From NCBI GenBank assembly GCA_902794535.1, contig CADBHQ010000013.1:24330-88329 (forward strand): 64,000 nucleotides of DNA. The letters run 5' to 3'. The position numbers and the translations under genes were made by a program. Positions 9,222-19,125 of this stretch are shown here, piece after piece (position 1 is the first letter of the stretch; every line of letters begins with the position of its first letter). This stretch comes from Fibrobacter succinogenes (GTDB lineage: Bacteria; Fibrobacterota; Fibrobacteria; Fibrobacterales; Fibrobacteraceae). The notes below the pieces were generated by a model that had not been told where the DNA came from, did not search any database, and saw only the letters and a list, made by a program, of their open reading frames with translations.

Positions 9222-9253
9222 CCACACGGATTCGATTTTACTAACGTAAAATC
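9222..9253. repeat. CCACACGG hairpin repeat, copy 1
   Basis: CCACACGGATTC is followed by a perfect 8-bp stem, GATTTTAC (9234-9241) and GTAAAATC (9246-9253), around the loop TAAC. The same element occurs at 24468 and 32242 with compensating stem changes. It lies between nrdR and the RlmI-like gene. Confidence 0.75.
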
Positions 9254-9272
9254 AATTCTAGCAAAAAGCGCG

Positions 9273-9716
9273 CTACTTGTCCATGCTCTTGATTTGGTCC
9301 ACGAATTCGCCGACTTCCTTGAATTCGCGGTAAATCGAGGCAAAGCGCACGTAGGCGACGGCATCGAGCTTTTTGAGTTCCTGCATCACCAGGTTGCCAA
9401 TCTGTTCGTAGCTGACTTCGAAGTTTTCAGTCACGGTCAGGGCGTTTTCCACGTTGGTCGCGAGCTGTTCAATGTCAGCGACCGAAACGGGGCGTTTTTT
9501 GCAGGAATTCATGATACCGCGCAGGAGCTTTTCGCGCTGGAACGGTTCATGTTCGCCGCTGCGCTTGATCACGGTCAGCGGCTGGACTTCGATGTATTCA
9601 CGAGTGGTAAAGCGTTTGCCGCATTCGCAACATTCGCGACGACGTCGAATGGAGGAACCGCTCACGCGGCTGTCCACCACCTTGTCGTTATCTTTCTTGC
9701 AGAATGGGCAAATCAT
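9273..9716 (-). CDS. nrdR: Transcriptional repressor NrdR
   Basis: 147 residues, the usual length. It represses ribonucleotide reductase genes in response to dATP/ATP. The N-terminal zinc ribbon has CPFCKK (Cys3, Cys6) and CCECGKRFTTRE, with the DSRVSGSSIRRRRECCEC DNA-binding region between them. The ATP-cone follows (about 47-135), with VIKRSGEHEPF and ending in AYVRFASIYREF, a family hallmark. It starts 8 nt after the end of the tkt gene on the same strand, so the two are probably co-transcribed. No nrd genes are in the window. Confidence 0.96.
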   Translation of the reverse strand: MICPFCKKDNDKVVDSRVSGSSIRRRRECCECGKRFTTREYIEVQPLTVIKRSGEHEPFQREKLLRGIMNSCKKRPVSVADIEQLATNVENALTVTENFEVSYEQIGNLVMQELKKLDAVAYVRFASIYREFKEVGEFVDQIKSMDK

Positions 9717-9724
9717 CTTAAACC

Positions 9725-11797
9725 TTAGTTGAACTTCTTGAATTCAGCGACGTTTGCCTTGAATTCAGCGAGGTATTCCTTCGCGGCGGCCACGACGGCT
9801 TCCGGAGTGTAACCGAATTCCTTTTCGAGCACGGCAGCCGGAGCAGAGGCGCCAAAGCGTTCTAGACCGGAGACCTTGCCGAAGCCACCCACGACCTGGG
9901 CGAACAGGAGCGGAAGGCCGCTGGACTTTGCGAACACCGGAGTCCAAGGAACGATGATGGAATCGCGGTAAGCCTTGTCCTGAGCCATAAAGAGGGCCGG
10001 GCTGATCATGGAGACCACACGGACCTTGAGGCCTTCGCCACGGAGGATTTCGGCAGCGTCGTGAGTCAGGAGCACGTCGGAACCGTTAGACACGAAGGTC
10101 AGGTCCGGGCGTGCGGAACCGCAGTTGTCGCTCACGATGTAGGCACCCTTGCGGCATGCCTTGGAGGCTTCGTAGCGTTTGTCACCAGGGAGCGTCTTCA
10201 CGTTCTGGCGGGTAAGAATAATCGCGGTCGGGCGATCGTTGTTTTCAAAAGCCATTTCCCAGGCGGTCACGGTTTCGAAGGCATCGGCCGGGCGGAGCAC
10301 CAGCATTTCGGACTTGCCGTCTTCGCGCTTGAGACCTTCGAGCAAACGGATCTGGGTTTCGTGTTCGATCGGCTGGTGCGTCGGGCCGTCTTCGCCCACG
10401 CGGAAACTGTCATGCGTGTACATGAACTTGACCGGGAGCTTCATGAGGGCTGCCATACGGATAGCCGGCTTCATGAAGTCGCTGAACACGAAGAATGTAG
10501 CACAAATCGGATAGAGGCCGCCGTGCAGTGCGATACCGCAGCAGATGGCGCCCATAGTCAGTTCGGCAACGCCCACCTGAACGAAGGCACCCTTGAAGTC
10601 GCCTGCGCGGAAGATGCCGGTCTTGTTGAGGAAGGCCTGGGTGTTGTCGGAGTTAGAAAGGTCAGCAGAGCTGCAGATGCAGTTCTTCACGTTTTCAGCG
10701 AGGTAGCCGAGCACGGTACCGGAAGTCACGCGGGTAGCGACACCTTCCTTGAGTTCGAGGCCAGAAAGGTCGATCTTCGGAGCCTTGCCCGAGAGCCATT
10801 CCTTGAGGGTGGCTGCCTTTTCCGGGTTCTTGGCGTCCCAAGCAGCCTTGGCTTTCTTCCATTCGGCAACCTGCTTGCGGAGTTCTTCCTTGCGGGCTTC
10901 GAAGCCTGCCTTCACGTCGTCAAAAATCTTGAATGCATCGGCCGGATTGCCGCCGAGGTTCTTCACGGTTGCATCGGTAGAAGCACCAGCAGCGTTCAGC
11001 GGCTGACCGTGGGTAGAAACAGCACCTTCGAAGGACTTGCCGTCTTCGGCGATGGCGCCCTTGGCCATGGTGGTGTGACCGATGATGATGGTCGGCTTTT
11101 CAGTTTCGGCCCAAGCGGCCTTGAAAGCCTTGCGGAGTTCAGCAATGTTGTGACCGTCGGCCACGTCAATCACGCGGAAGCCCCATGCTTCGTACTGACC
11201 AGCCAAGTCGTGGCTCATCACGTCTTCAACCTTGCAGGAGAGCTGCACCTGGTTGGCGTCGTAGAAGAAAATGAGGTTAGAAAGCTTGAGGTGACCGGCA
11301 ATACGGCCCACGCCGTAAGCGATTTCTTCTTCGAGGCCGCCGTCAGACACGAGGCATACGACCTTGTGCTGCAGAATGTCGCCAAAGCGTTCGACCATGA
11401 AGCGTTCGGCAATAGCGTTACCGAGGGCTACGGCATGACCGATACCGAGCGGGCCCGAGGAGTTTTCGATGCCGAGGGCGACTTCGACTTCGGGGTGACC
11501 CGGAGTGCGGGAGCCGAGCTGGCGGAAATTCTTGAGGTCTTCCATCGAGAGGTTGCCGAGCATGGCAAGTTCGCCGTACAGGAGCGCGGACATGTGGCCC
11601 GGGTCCATAAAGAAGCGGTCGCGGGCTTCCCAGTAGGGGTTTTCGGGGTCAAAACGGAGAAATTCCGAATACAGGAGCGTAATGGCGTCTGCTGCGCCCA
11701 TGGCTCCACCCGGGTGACCGGACTTTGCCTTCTGCACCATGGCAGCGGAAAGGATTCGAATGTTGTCAGCCGCTTTTGTAACCAACGCGTCTTGCAC
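9725..11797 (-). CDS. tkt: Transketolase
   Basis: 690 residues; transfers two-carbon units between sugar phosphates in the non-oxidative pentose phosphate pathway using thiamine diphosphate. The N-terminal part has KSGHPGGAMGAAD, MDPGHMSALLYG and the ThDP motif beginning CLVSDGGLEEE with YDANQVQLS. The Pyr domain has VGVAELTMGAICCGIALHGG and the substrate-binding THDSFRVGEDGPTHQPIEH. The start is a GTG preceded by AGAGGT at good spacing. A TTGAGA/TAAATT promoter lies upstream, and nrdR follows after 8 nt. Confidence 0.96.
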   Translation of the reverse strand: MQDALVTKAADNIRILSAAMVQKAKSGHPGGAMGAADAITLLYSEFLRFDPENPYWEARDRFFMDPGHMSALLYGELAMLGNLSMEDLKNFRQLGSRTPGHPEVEVALGIENSSGPLGIGHAVALGNAIAERFMVERFGDILQHKVVCLVSDGGLEEEIAYGVGRIAGHLKLSNLIFFYDANQVQLSCKVEDVMSHDLAGQYEAWGFRVIDVADGHNIAELRKAFKAAWAETEKPTIIIGHTTMAKGAIAEDGKSFEGAVSTHGQPLNAAGASTDATVKNLGGNPADAFKIFDDVKAGFEARKEELRKQVAEWKKAKAAWDAKNPEKAATLKEWLSGKAPKIDLSGLELKEGVATRVTSGTVLGYLAENVKNCICSSADLSNSDNTQAFLNKTGIFRAGDFKGAFVQVGVAELTMGAICCGIALHGGLYPICATFFVFSDFMKPAIRMAALMKLPVKFMYTHDSFRVGEDGPTHQPIEHETQIRLLEGLKREDGKSEMLVLRPADAFETVTAWEMAFENNDRPTAIILTRQNVKTLPGDKRYEASKACRKGAYIVSDNCGSARPDLTFVSNGSDVLLTHDAAEILRGEGLKVRVVSMISPALFMAQDKAYRDSIIVPWTPVFAKSSGLPLLFAQVVGGFGKVSGLERFGASAPAAVLEKEFGYTPEAVVAAAKEYLAEFKANVAEFKKFN

Positions 11798-11830
11798 TTT
11801 TTTAACCTCTCTTTAGAATTAAGCGCCCCA

Positions 11831-11859
11831 AATTTAGTTTTTTTACAATTTTCTCTCAA
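11831..11859 (-). promoter_or_regulatory. Probable tkt promoter
   Basis: On the minus strand TTGAGA (11854-11859) and TAAATT (11831-11836) are separated by exactly 17 nt. The box ends 33 nt before the GTG start of tkt. Confidence 0.6.
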
Positions 11860-11891
11860 GGTTATGGGACGCTTTTCACACTAAAACAATC

Positions 11892-14800
11892 TTATTTCTT
11901 TCTTTTTACGCCGGTTTTGACCAATCGATACTCAGTATGGCCATCTTTGAACTTGAAGTCGATACGCCAGATATAGACGCCCGTACCCACATGACGACCC
12001 TCGTCAGATCGGTTATTCCAGTGTAAAAAGCCCGTTTTTGCGTGATTTCGGCCATTTCCGCGTATTTTTTGGCTCATTTCGCCATCATCACCGAATTTAC
12101 GCTTGAACGTCGTCACCACGTTCGAGTAGCTATCGAAAATGGTCACGGTGGCCTTGTAAGGCATAATACTTGCAACCCTGATCACCGATAGCGTATCCGG
12201 AACACGGCTCCAGTCTTCGTCGCCAGGAGCAATCCACTTTTCCTTGTTCTTGATACCGCTCACCGCAGGCGCAGGAGCAACCTCGTAAAGGTATACGTTA
12301 CCATTGCTACCGTCAATAGTTATCCCACCACGGCCCATCGGGTTGTCATACTTGTCGACATAGGTCGCCTTGGGATTGGTACGAATGCAATTGTAGGTCA
12401 TGAGATTGTGGTCTGCCAGCACAAATGTCCAGACAAGGCCAGCCGAATCCTTTTCGAGCAGTTTCGAAATGTTCAGTGAATAGTCCAAGGTATCCTTACA
12501 ATCTTCCGAATAGGTGAACAATTTTTTCCAGGCATTTTCGTCGCCGGTATTTTCGACCGGTTCCGACAATGTGATTTCCAGAGTATCCGGAGGAACTTCA
12601 TTCGTGCATTCCATGAATTCATCAATAGAAATGGTTCCAGGACGCTTGACTGCCTTCACAGGCACAGCGCCAATACGGTCCTTGATTTCCATTTTTTGCG
12701 AGAAGCCACCCTTAGGCCTTGTCATCTTAAGATACGGTGTCTCTTCCGCATCGGCTGCGGTGGCGCCATAATCGAACGAATCTTCAAGACGGGCTTCGAC
12801 CCAAGAGCGACCGCTCTGCAGTTTGAAGCGCTTCTTGGACACGCTTTGCCACGTGCCACCAGCCTTGTTCCAATACAGGGTATCAATAGCAGCAACTCCT
12901 TCCTTTTGCTTTGACACATAGTGAATTCGAATGGAATCAGCCTCGCCATCCTTGTCGGCATCGTAAATTTCGGCGGTATCAGCCGGAATATAGTTCGAGT
13001 ATACTACCAAGGAATCTCGTTTCCAGCCGAGTTTGTCCTTCTTGATTCCGGCCTTAATCACCACGCGGTTGTAAGAAGCGTTCATATTGAACAAGGCATC
13101 AAGTTTCGAGCTTTCCAAATCGTCCTTGTCATACGCAAAGTAGAACGTGCCGCTATATTCGAAGGTCGAGGTGTAGTCGCCCGTTTCCACGGCCTTCACC
13201 CACAGCGAGTCATACTTATTAGTAAACAAGAGAACATTCAAAGTATCCTTTTTATGGATAGACTTGCTAACAGATGTCAAGCGGAGTTTAAATTGGACAG
13301 AATCACCCGATTCGAGAGAATCAAGATCCTTTTTGCCAGACGCATTCAAGAACCTGTAGCTAAATTCGACGGTATCGCCCACAATGACCGTATCGCGAGC
13401 ATACGTTCCATAAAGCGGGTCCTTATACTCGGCAACAAGCGTATCACTGCCACTGCAAGAAATCGAACCGTCGTCTCGCTTTGCAGAGTATTCGTTCTTC
13501 GAAATAGCCTTGGCCGTTTCGTAGTAACCTGAACGTTTTTCGACAAGCTTGATATTGTTTTCGATATCACCCGACACAAGGCAAGAAAGCGTAGCCTTCA
13601 CCGTGTCCTTGCCCGTCGAGAAATCTTCGGTCACAAGTTTCAAACGCAACTTACTCGTTTCGCGAGAAATCGGATCTCCGGCAACATCACCATTTACAAT
13701 CGTGATAGAATCTTCAACATCCGCTACGCGAACTTTTCGATTGCAAACCGGAATAAAGGAATTTTGCATTTTCTGCCAGCGGGCGGAAGCACCCAATTCA
13801 TCGACAGCGCGGACATAGTATTCAATAATACCGTTTTCAAAGGCCTTCGCCGGAATGTAGCCATTCCAGTACCCATTGGATTCAGACATCAGACGTTCAT
13901 CAAAGAGAACCACCGCGGAATCCTTGTAGAAGAGAGACGCACTATTGACTCCATTATCATCGGTAATCTTAAAGCGCAGGCTTCCCTTGCCACCCGTCGT
14001 ATCGACACAAGCGACAGAATCCAACTTGATGACGGGAACATCGTTTTTAACAGGAATGGTGTATGGTTCCTTAGCCGGACTCATTACAGAAGGCGTTTTT
14101 CCCGTAAGTCCATTAGAATCGGTCGCGACCACATAAAAATCAATACCGGGGAATGTCACCGAAGCATCAGGAATTACATACTGCCACAAGGAATCATCAA
14201 CTTGAGTCATTTCATACGATTTAAACGCATCGTTTCGTAAGCTGACGTCTCTAGTAAAGAGACGAACATCCTTAATGGCCGATTTGGATTTAACGATAAC
14301 ACTAATCGTAAGGCTCTGGAATTGCGGCTGATTCACCCCTACCAGTTTCCATGTAGCCGGAGTCAACTCGATAATAGGCGGCTGAGAACTTTCATTCCAA
14401 TAAGCCGTATCAGCAGCATCCTTGTTCAAGAACTTTGTCTTGATAACCACCGTATGAGTGTCACCATTCCAAACGGCATCGGGGCTCTGATAGCAAAGAA
14501 TATAACGAGCCTGCACCGCGCTGCGGATGGTCGTATAAATATTAGACAACTGCGAAGCATTCGGAGCACTCGTGAAAGTTCCACCAGAACCATCAGCCAA
14601 CTCTCTCAACGTGCTATTTGATGTCGTTGCAACAGCAATTGAATAAATATTGGTCTGCAAGGTTATGGCACGAGACACCACTTCGCTCGAAGTATATACG
14701 TCATCATTATTAGCACCATCTGAAAACACAATCACAGCCGTTGGGTTCGTTTCGCCCACAAGCTGTTCTACACCAACCATCGTTCCCTTATTAATGTTGG

Positions 14801-17800
14801 TTCCATTGCCATTTGCTGTCAACCTGTCAACGGCGTTCAACAACAACTCCTTATCAGAAGTCATTGTTTGATGCACCTTAGCATTAGAACCACCTGTAAA
14901 GCCAATAATAGCAGTTCTGTCATAGGGGCCCATTTCATTGATAAACTGACGAATTGAATTCTTTGCCTCCGTCATTTTCGTGCCGCTCATGGAACCACTT
15001 TCATCGACAACCAAGGCAACCGATACGCCACCAACACTTTCAATCGTTGTCGTTTGGGCGGGCAACGACTTATTATCCTGGAACAGAACGAAATCAGTAG
15101 AATCAAGTCCAGCAATCGGTTTCCCACTATTCTTGTCTATCACGGACACCTGAGCACAAATGCCCGGATGATTGCTCAAGTCAAGGCTTGTAATAGCAAG
15201 TTCTGGTTCAGCCGAAAGATCAAACACGTAGTTAGCCTTAATATGGCAATAACTCGATTGCGGTTCAGCTCTAGTCCTTGCATTCGAAGCATCATCAATC
15301 CGAACGGAGCCCTTGACTTTAATCCAAGAATCAAAGACATAACCACCATAGGGGATTGCAGATAAAGCCGTATCGGTTCCCGGAGCTATATAAATATCGC
15401 CCGACGGAACCGCACGTCCACGAGTCGATTCAACAAACATGACATACGGGGTAATCATCTGCACCGCAAAATCCTTAAGACGAGACGATTTTTGGGTCGT
15501 ATCCTTGATGCCATAATAATAGGTCTTGCCTGGCATTCCTTGAAGGAGTACATAATTGGAACCCGTGAGACCATAAGTCTTTACAGAAGAACCAAAGAGT
15601 GAATCTATTCCGTAAGAAATGCACATGCCAATAATAGAATCGACTTTCAACAAGTAGTGATTCGTATCCGAAGGTGTCCAGCGGAAGCGAACCGTAGACG
15701 TATCGTTATCGGCATAATGATGCAACTGGACATTGTAGTTTTTCTTTGTCGCAGTCAGTTCATATACACTACCACGTTTGAAGGTAGCCTTAAGTGTCGC
15801 GGTATCGGCCGGAATCGCCATCGTCATGTTGGCATACGGGTCATCAATGCTTGCCGTACCCGATTCCACAATCCACTTGTCAAAGCGGAATCCATTTTTC
15901 GCAGTAGCGGTAATAGGATAAGCGGTTCCCACCCAAGCAGGCGAATAACCCGTCGGAGAAGCGGTTCCGTTAGAATCCGCCACCAACGTCAGGCTAGCCT
16001 TTGTTTGCGAGTAACTAATCCAGAACGGCAACGGCTGCAGCGTATCGCGACTATTGTAATTCTTAACGGTATAGCACACAGATTGACCCGCCGTAAGCCC
16101 TAACTGGTCTAGCTTACCCTTAGTTGAAGTCGTTCTCAATTTATAAGTATTAAATGTACACGTAGTATCATATTCCACCGTCATCGACAAGTCAAGGCTA
16201 CGTATAGAAATCGCGTATTGGCCTGTGGTCGGGGCAACGAATTTAAACCTCACGCCATAAGACGGGCCTCTAGAATAATAATTCTCAACCAGCGTATACT
16301 TAGTTGAAACATCTGTAATCGGATACACGGTGCCCACTACAAAATGAGCCTTAACCGTACAATTGCCATCAGGTATGATAGAAGTTGCAGCCTTCGTCGA
16401 ATCGATAATCTTACAAGAGCCCGATGCCACGCTCCATTTGCTAAAGCGATGGTCAATATCGGTCGTATAAGCCCTTATAGGAACGGTATCGCCTGCAATA
16501 TGAGTCGAATCATACATACGGGAACCTGATGCACCCATATACGCATATCCCGTACCCGAAGTATCTGTGTACAAGTTGGCTGTTTTTACAGCCTTAACCC
16601 AAACGCTATCACCCCTATAAGATGCCGTATTCGAAACAAATTGGAAATACCGCCTCTGATTTGCATCAAGCGTCACCAAAATTCTGCAGGATCCACCTAC
16701 AGAGCATGATGTCGAATTATAATTATAGAATGTTGAATCGGCATTATAATTGTATATTATCGCCGCATTATTCGTATTCATGACAATCGCATACATTCCA
16801 GAATCTCTGGTATTCAAAACCGTGCGAACACCATAAATATTTCTTCTAGTATTCGAGCCGTTGTCTTTAAACGTATACCCTCTGAAAGAAGAAGTCAGCT
16901 GATAAAGCGGCAATGTCGAAGTAACCGGCTTGATAACCACGGACCCCGTTCCCTTAAGAATAAACGAGGTATTAAGTTCAGAGCTATCTACAAATGCACC
17001 CTTGCCAGACACAACAGTCCACTTGACAAAATGCGCCCCCGAATCCAAAGACGTCGATAAAGCCAACTGATCGCCAACAGCAAGCGTATCCACTCTTGAC
17101 TGACTATCAATTTTGACGGTTCCCCCTCGAAGGGCCACGACAGAAACAGGATCATCCCAATATTCGGTCGCATAAGGAATCGTACTTTCAAAAACTTCCT
17201 CGTTTGCGGCTGCCGCTACAACATTAAAAGAAACCTCATTACTTGTATTGCTATACGTTCTCTTTGCCGAACTGAACGTAGAATCCGCTCCATAATATCT
17301 GTATGTACCTCTAAAGCCCTGCGGTTCAAACTTCAAAACAAAGATTCCCGACGTAGGAGCCTCGTAATGGAACCTTAAACCGCCACTCGGCGAAACTTCG
17401 TAAAAGTCATTCTGGGTTACATAGGTCTTGCGCTTATCGGTAATTTCAATCAAGTTTGCCGCCTTACAGCGCAACTTAATCTTAGTGTCTTCCAAAATTG
17501 TGTCTTTAATACTATATGCCGTCGAATCGCTAAACTTATGCGAACCGCTCACAAAAGACCAACCATTGGGGCGATACCCCTTTCTAGCAAACGCTTCGAC
17601 AAAAGCCACCTGCCCTTTAAGGACAGGCATCGAGCCCACCTTTGTCGAGCAGCGCGAAGATTCGCTTTGAATTGTAAGCCATATTGAAGGAATGGTGTCG
17701 TAGCTCATGCTGAACGACATCGTAGAATCCCTAGTATAGTCGTTAGTCACAAGATAGAAGATGGAATCACCGGCATTGAGCAAAACGGTGTCTATAAGAG

Positions 17801-19007
17801 AAGTCGAGACGTTTTTACTAAAGTCATAACTCGAGAATGCGCCAGTCTGATAACGTTTCAAGTAACTCCATTCGGTACTATCCTTGGTATACTTGATAAC
17901 AAAACCACCCGCTTTGGGGGCTACAAAAGAGAACCTTACACCATTAGAAGGCGAACCCGAATAGAAATGATCATACAGGTTATATTTTTTCTCCGTTTTT
18001 GTAATCGGATACACTTCGCCGGCCTTAAATACCGCACGAACCTTACAATTGCTGCTGATGACAACACCCGTTTGGGCCGCAGTCGGATTTACGATGGTAC
18101 ATGTTCCCGAGACCTTTTCCCACTTTTCAAAACGGGAATTATTTCTTGAAAAGGCATGCAGTGGAACCGTATCGTTTATCACATAGGTAGAATCGTAGTT
18201 CCGAGAACCGGAACCCACATAAACATAGCCCGGGCCAAGCGTATCAGAGTTCACCTTTAACGTGGGGGCCATACGGACAGAAACGGTATCGTCAAAGTAG
18301 CTCTGAGAGCTCTGATACATCGCAAAATAATACTTTTCGCCGGCGGTCAACGAAAGCGTAGTACGGCCCTGCGAAGAATGGCTATAAGAAGACTTTCTCG
18401 TAGCAAAAGTCGCATCGGTACCGTAATAATAGGCATAACGAGAATATTTTGCATTCGAAATCAAGGTGTACAAGCCCGTCGCTGTGGGTTCATACGACAT
18501 TTTGATGGCAAAAGTATTTTCTCCAATCAAGCTACTATTGGATTGGTAAGTATAGGGAACAAATGTACTCGAAAGAGGATAAACCGTTTCTGACAAAGCG
18601 ACTTCTTGCACACTCGCCTTGATATTGTATTTGTAAGAGCTATAAGAAGTGCTGCTTGCACGAACCATGAGATAATACGTTTTGTCTTTCTCACAATTAA
18701 ACGTATAGCTCACAGTTCCAGAGCTATAGTCATAATCAACAGCGCTCTGAAAGGTTGCGTCGGTACCGTAATAATACAGGTACCTAGTAAAAGAGGAACT
18801 TTCGTACGAAGTGGATACCGTGCAGAAGCCACTCTTTGCCGGCGTATAGCTATGACGGACATATGTCGCATACTGTGCGTCGTAATAATTGTCTTCGGCA
18901 CTGTATACTTCTGGAGTTTCCGTTATCGGAAAAACCGTTCCATGCTCAACGGCTGCATGGGCCAGGATTGTAAAAAAAACAACAAGAACACTTGAAATTC
19001 GTGTCAT
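11892..19007 (-). CDS. Giant secreted repeat protein with VWA domain and FlgD-like C-terminus
   Basis: 2371 residues with a Sec signal peptide (MTRISSVLVVFFTILAHAA). Residues about 25-1300 contain seven divergent copies of a roughly 90-residue beta-rich module (consensus YPIT..Y....Y....GVRF.F.AP..G.., then YYG.D.TF), beginning near 25, 140, 335, 520, 700, 893 and 1079. Most are followed by an InlB-B/bacterial-repeat module (FDKWIVESGT, FSKWSVASGS). A von Willebrand A domain sits at about 1320-1500 with an intact MIDAS motif DESGSMSGT. Ig-like segments follow, and the last 100 residues resemble FlgD-Ig/type IX-type sorting domains (GTGVYIWRIDF). Likely a surface adhesin or matrix protein; ligand unknown. 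GAGGA precedes the start. Confidence 0.85.
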   Translation of the reverse strand: MTRISSVLVVFFTILAHAAVEHGTVFPITETPEVYSAEDNYYDAQYATYVRHSYTPAKSGFCTVSTSYESSSFTRYLYYYGTDATFQSAVDYDYSSGTVSYTFNCEKDKTYYLMVRASSTSYSSYKYNIKASVQEVALSETVYPLSSTFVPYTYQSNSSLIGENTFAIKMSYEPTATGLYTLISNAKYSRYAYYYGTDATFATRKSSYSHSSQGRTTLSLTAGEKYYFAMYQSSQSYFDDTVSVRMAPTLKVNSDTLGPGYVYVGSGSRNYDSTYVINDTVPLHAFSRNNSRFEKWEKVSGTCTIVNPTAAQTGVVISSNCKVRAVFKAGEVYPITKTEKKYNLYDHFYSGSPSNGVRFSFVAPKAGGFVIKYTKDSTEWSYLKRYQTGAFSSYDFSKNVSTSLIDTVLLNAGDSIFYLVTNDYTRDSTMSFSMSYDTIPSIWLTIQSESSRCSTKVGSMPVLKGQVAFVEAFARKGYRPNGWSFVSGSHKFSDSTAYSIKDTILEDTKIKLRCKAANLIEITDKRKTYVTQNDFYEVSPSGGLRFHYEAPTSGIFVLKFEPQGFRGTYRYYGADSTFSSAKRTYSNTSNEVSFNVVAAAANEEVFESTIPYATEYWDDPVSVVALRGGTVKIDSQSRVDTLAVGDQLALSTSLDSGAHFVKWTVVSGKGAFVDSSELNTSFILKGTGSVVIKPVTSTLPLYQLTSSFRGYTFKDNGSNTRRNIYGVRTVLNTRDSGMYAIVMNTNNAAIIYNYNADSTFYNYNSTSCSVGGSCRILVTLDANQRRYFQFVSNTASYRGDSVWVKAVKTANLYTDTSGTGYAYMGASGSRMYDSTHIAGDTVPIRAYTTDIDHRFSKWSVASGSCKIIDSTKAATSIIPDGNCTVKAHFVVGTVYPITDVSTKYTLVENYYSRGPSYGVRFKFVAPTTGQYAISIRSLDLSMTVEYDTTCTFNTYKLRTTSTKGKLDQLGLTAGQSVCYTVKNYNSRDTLQPLPFWISYSQTKASLTLVADSNGTASPTGYSPAWVGTAYPITATAKNGFRFDKWIVESGTASIDDPYANMTMAIPADTATLKATFKRGSVYELTATKKNYNVQLHHYADNDTSTVRFRWTPSDTNHYLLKVDSIIGMCISYGIDSLFGSSVKTYGLTGSNYVLLQGMPGKTYYYGIKDTTQKSSRLKDFAVQMITPYVMFVESTRGRAVPSGDIYIAPGTDTALSAIPYGGYVFDSWIKVKGSVRIDDASNARTRAEPQSSYCHIKANYVFDLSAEPELAITSLDLSNHPGICAQVSVIDKNSGKPIAGLDSTDFVLFQDNKSLPAQTTTIESVGGVSVALVVDESGSMSGTKMTEAKNSIRQFINEMGPYDRTAIIGFTGGSNAKVHQTMTSDKELLLNAVDRLTANGNGTNINKGTMVGVEQLVGETNPTAVIVFSDGANNDDVYTSSEVVSRAITLQTNIYSIAVATTSNSTLRELADGSGGTFTSAPNASQLSNIYTTIRSAVQARYILCYQSPDAVWNGDTHTVVIKTKFLNKDAADTAYWNESSQPPIIELTPATWKLVGVNQPQFQSLTISVIVKSKSAIKDVRLFTRDVSLRNDAFKSYEMTQVDDSLWQYVIPDASVTFPGIDFYVVATDSNGLTGKTPSVMSPAKEPYTIPVKNDVPVIKLDSVACVDTTGGKGSLRFKITDDNGVNSASLFYKDSAVVLFDERLMSESNGYWNGYIPAKAFENGIIEYYVRAVDELGASARWQKMQNSFIPVCNRKVRVADVEDSITIVNGDVAGDPISRETSKLRLKLVTEDFSTGKDTVKATLSCLVSGDIENNIKLVEKRSGYYETAKAISKNEYSAKRDDGSISCSGSDTLVAEYKDPLYGTYARDTVIVGDTVEFSYRFLNASGKKDLDSLESGDSVQFKLRLTSVSKSIHKKDTLNVLLFTNKYDSLWVKAVETGDYTSTFEYSGTFYFAYDKDDLESSKLDALFNMNASYNRVVIKAGIKKDKLGWKRDSLVVYSNYIPADTAEIYDADKDGEADSIRIHYVSKQKEGVAAIDTLYWNKAGGTWQSVSKKRFKLQSGRSWVEARLEDSFDYGATAADAEETPYLKMTRPKGGFSQKMEIKDRIGAVPVKAVKRPGTISIDEFMECTNEVPPDTLEITLSEPVENTGDENAWKKLFTYSEDCKDTLDYSLNISKLLEKDSAGLVWTFVLADHNLMTYNCIRTNPKATYVDKYDNPMGRGGITIDGSNGNVYLYEVAPAPAVSGIKNKEKWIAPGDEDWSRVPDTLSVIRVASIMPYKATVTIFDSYSNVVTTFKRKFGDDGEMSQKIRGNGRNHAKTGFLHWNNRSDEGRHVGTGVYIWRIDFKFKDGHTEYRLVKTGVKRKK

Positions 19008-19125
19008 TTCGTCCTCTACCTAACAGATGAATAGTACAAATATATTAAAATTCGGTTTATCGTATTTCTTTGCTACAAAAAAATTCTAATTTGAGTACCA
19101 CTTATTTGATGAGGGAATAAACAAG

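Noticed and set aside
10061..11884. 607-codon open frame opposite transketolase
   Set aside because: Antisense shadow of a well-conserved enzyme; no motif, no ribosome binding site.
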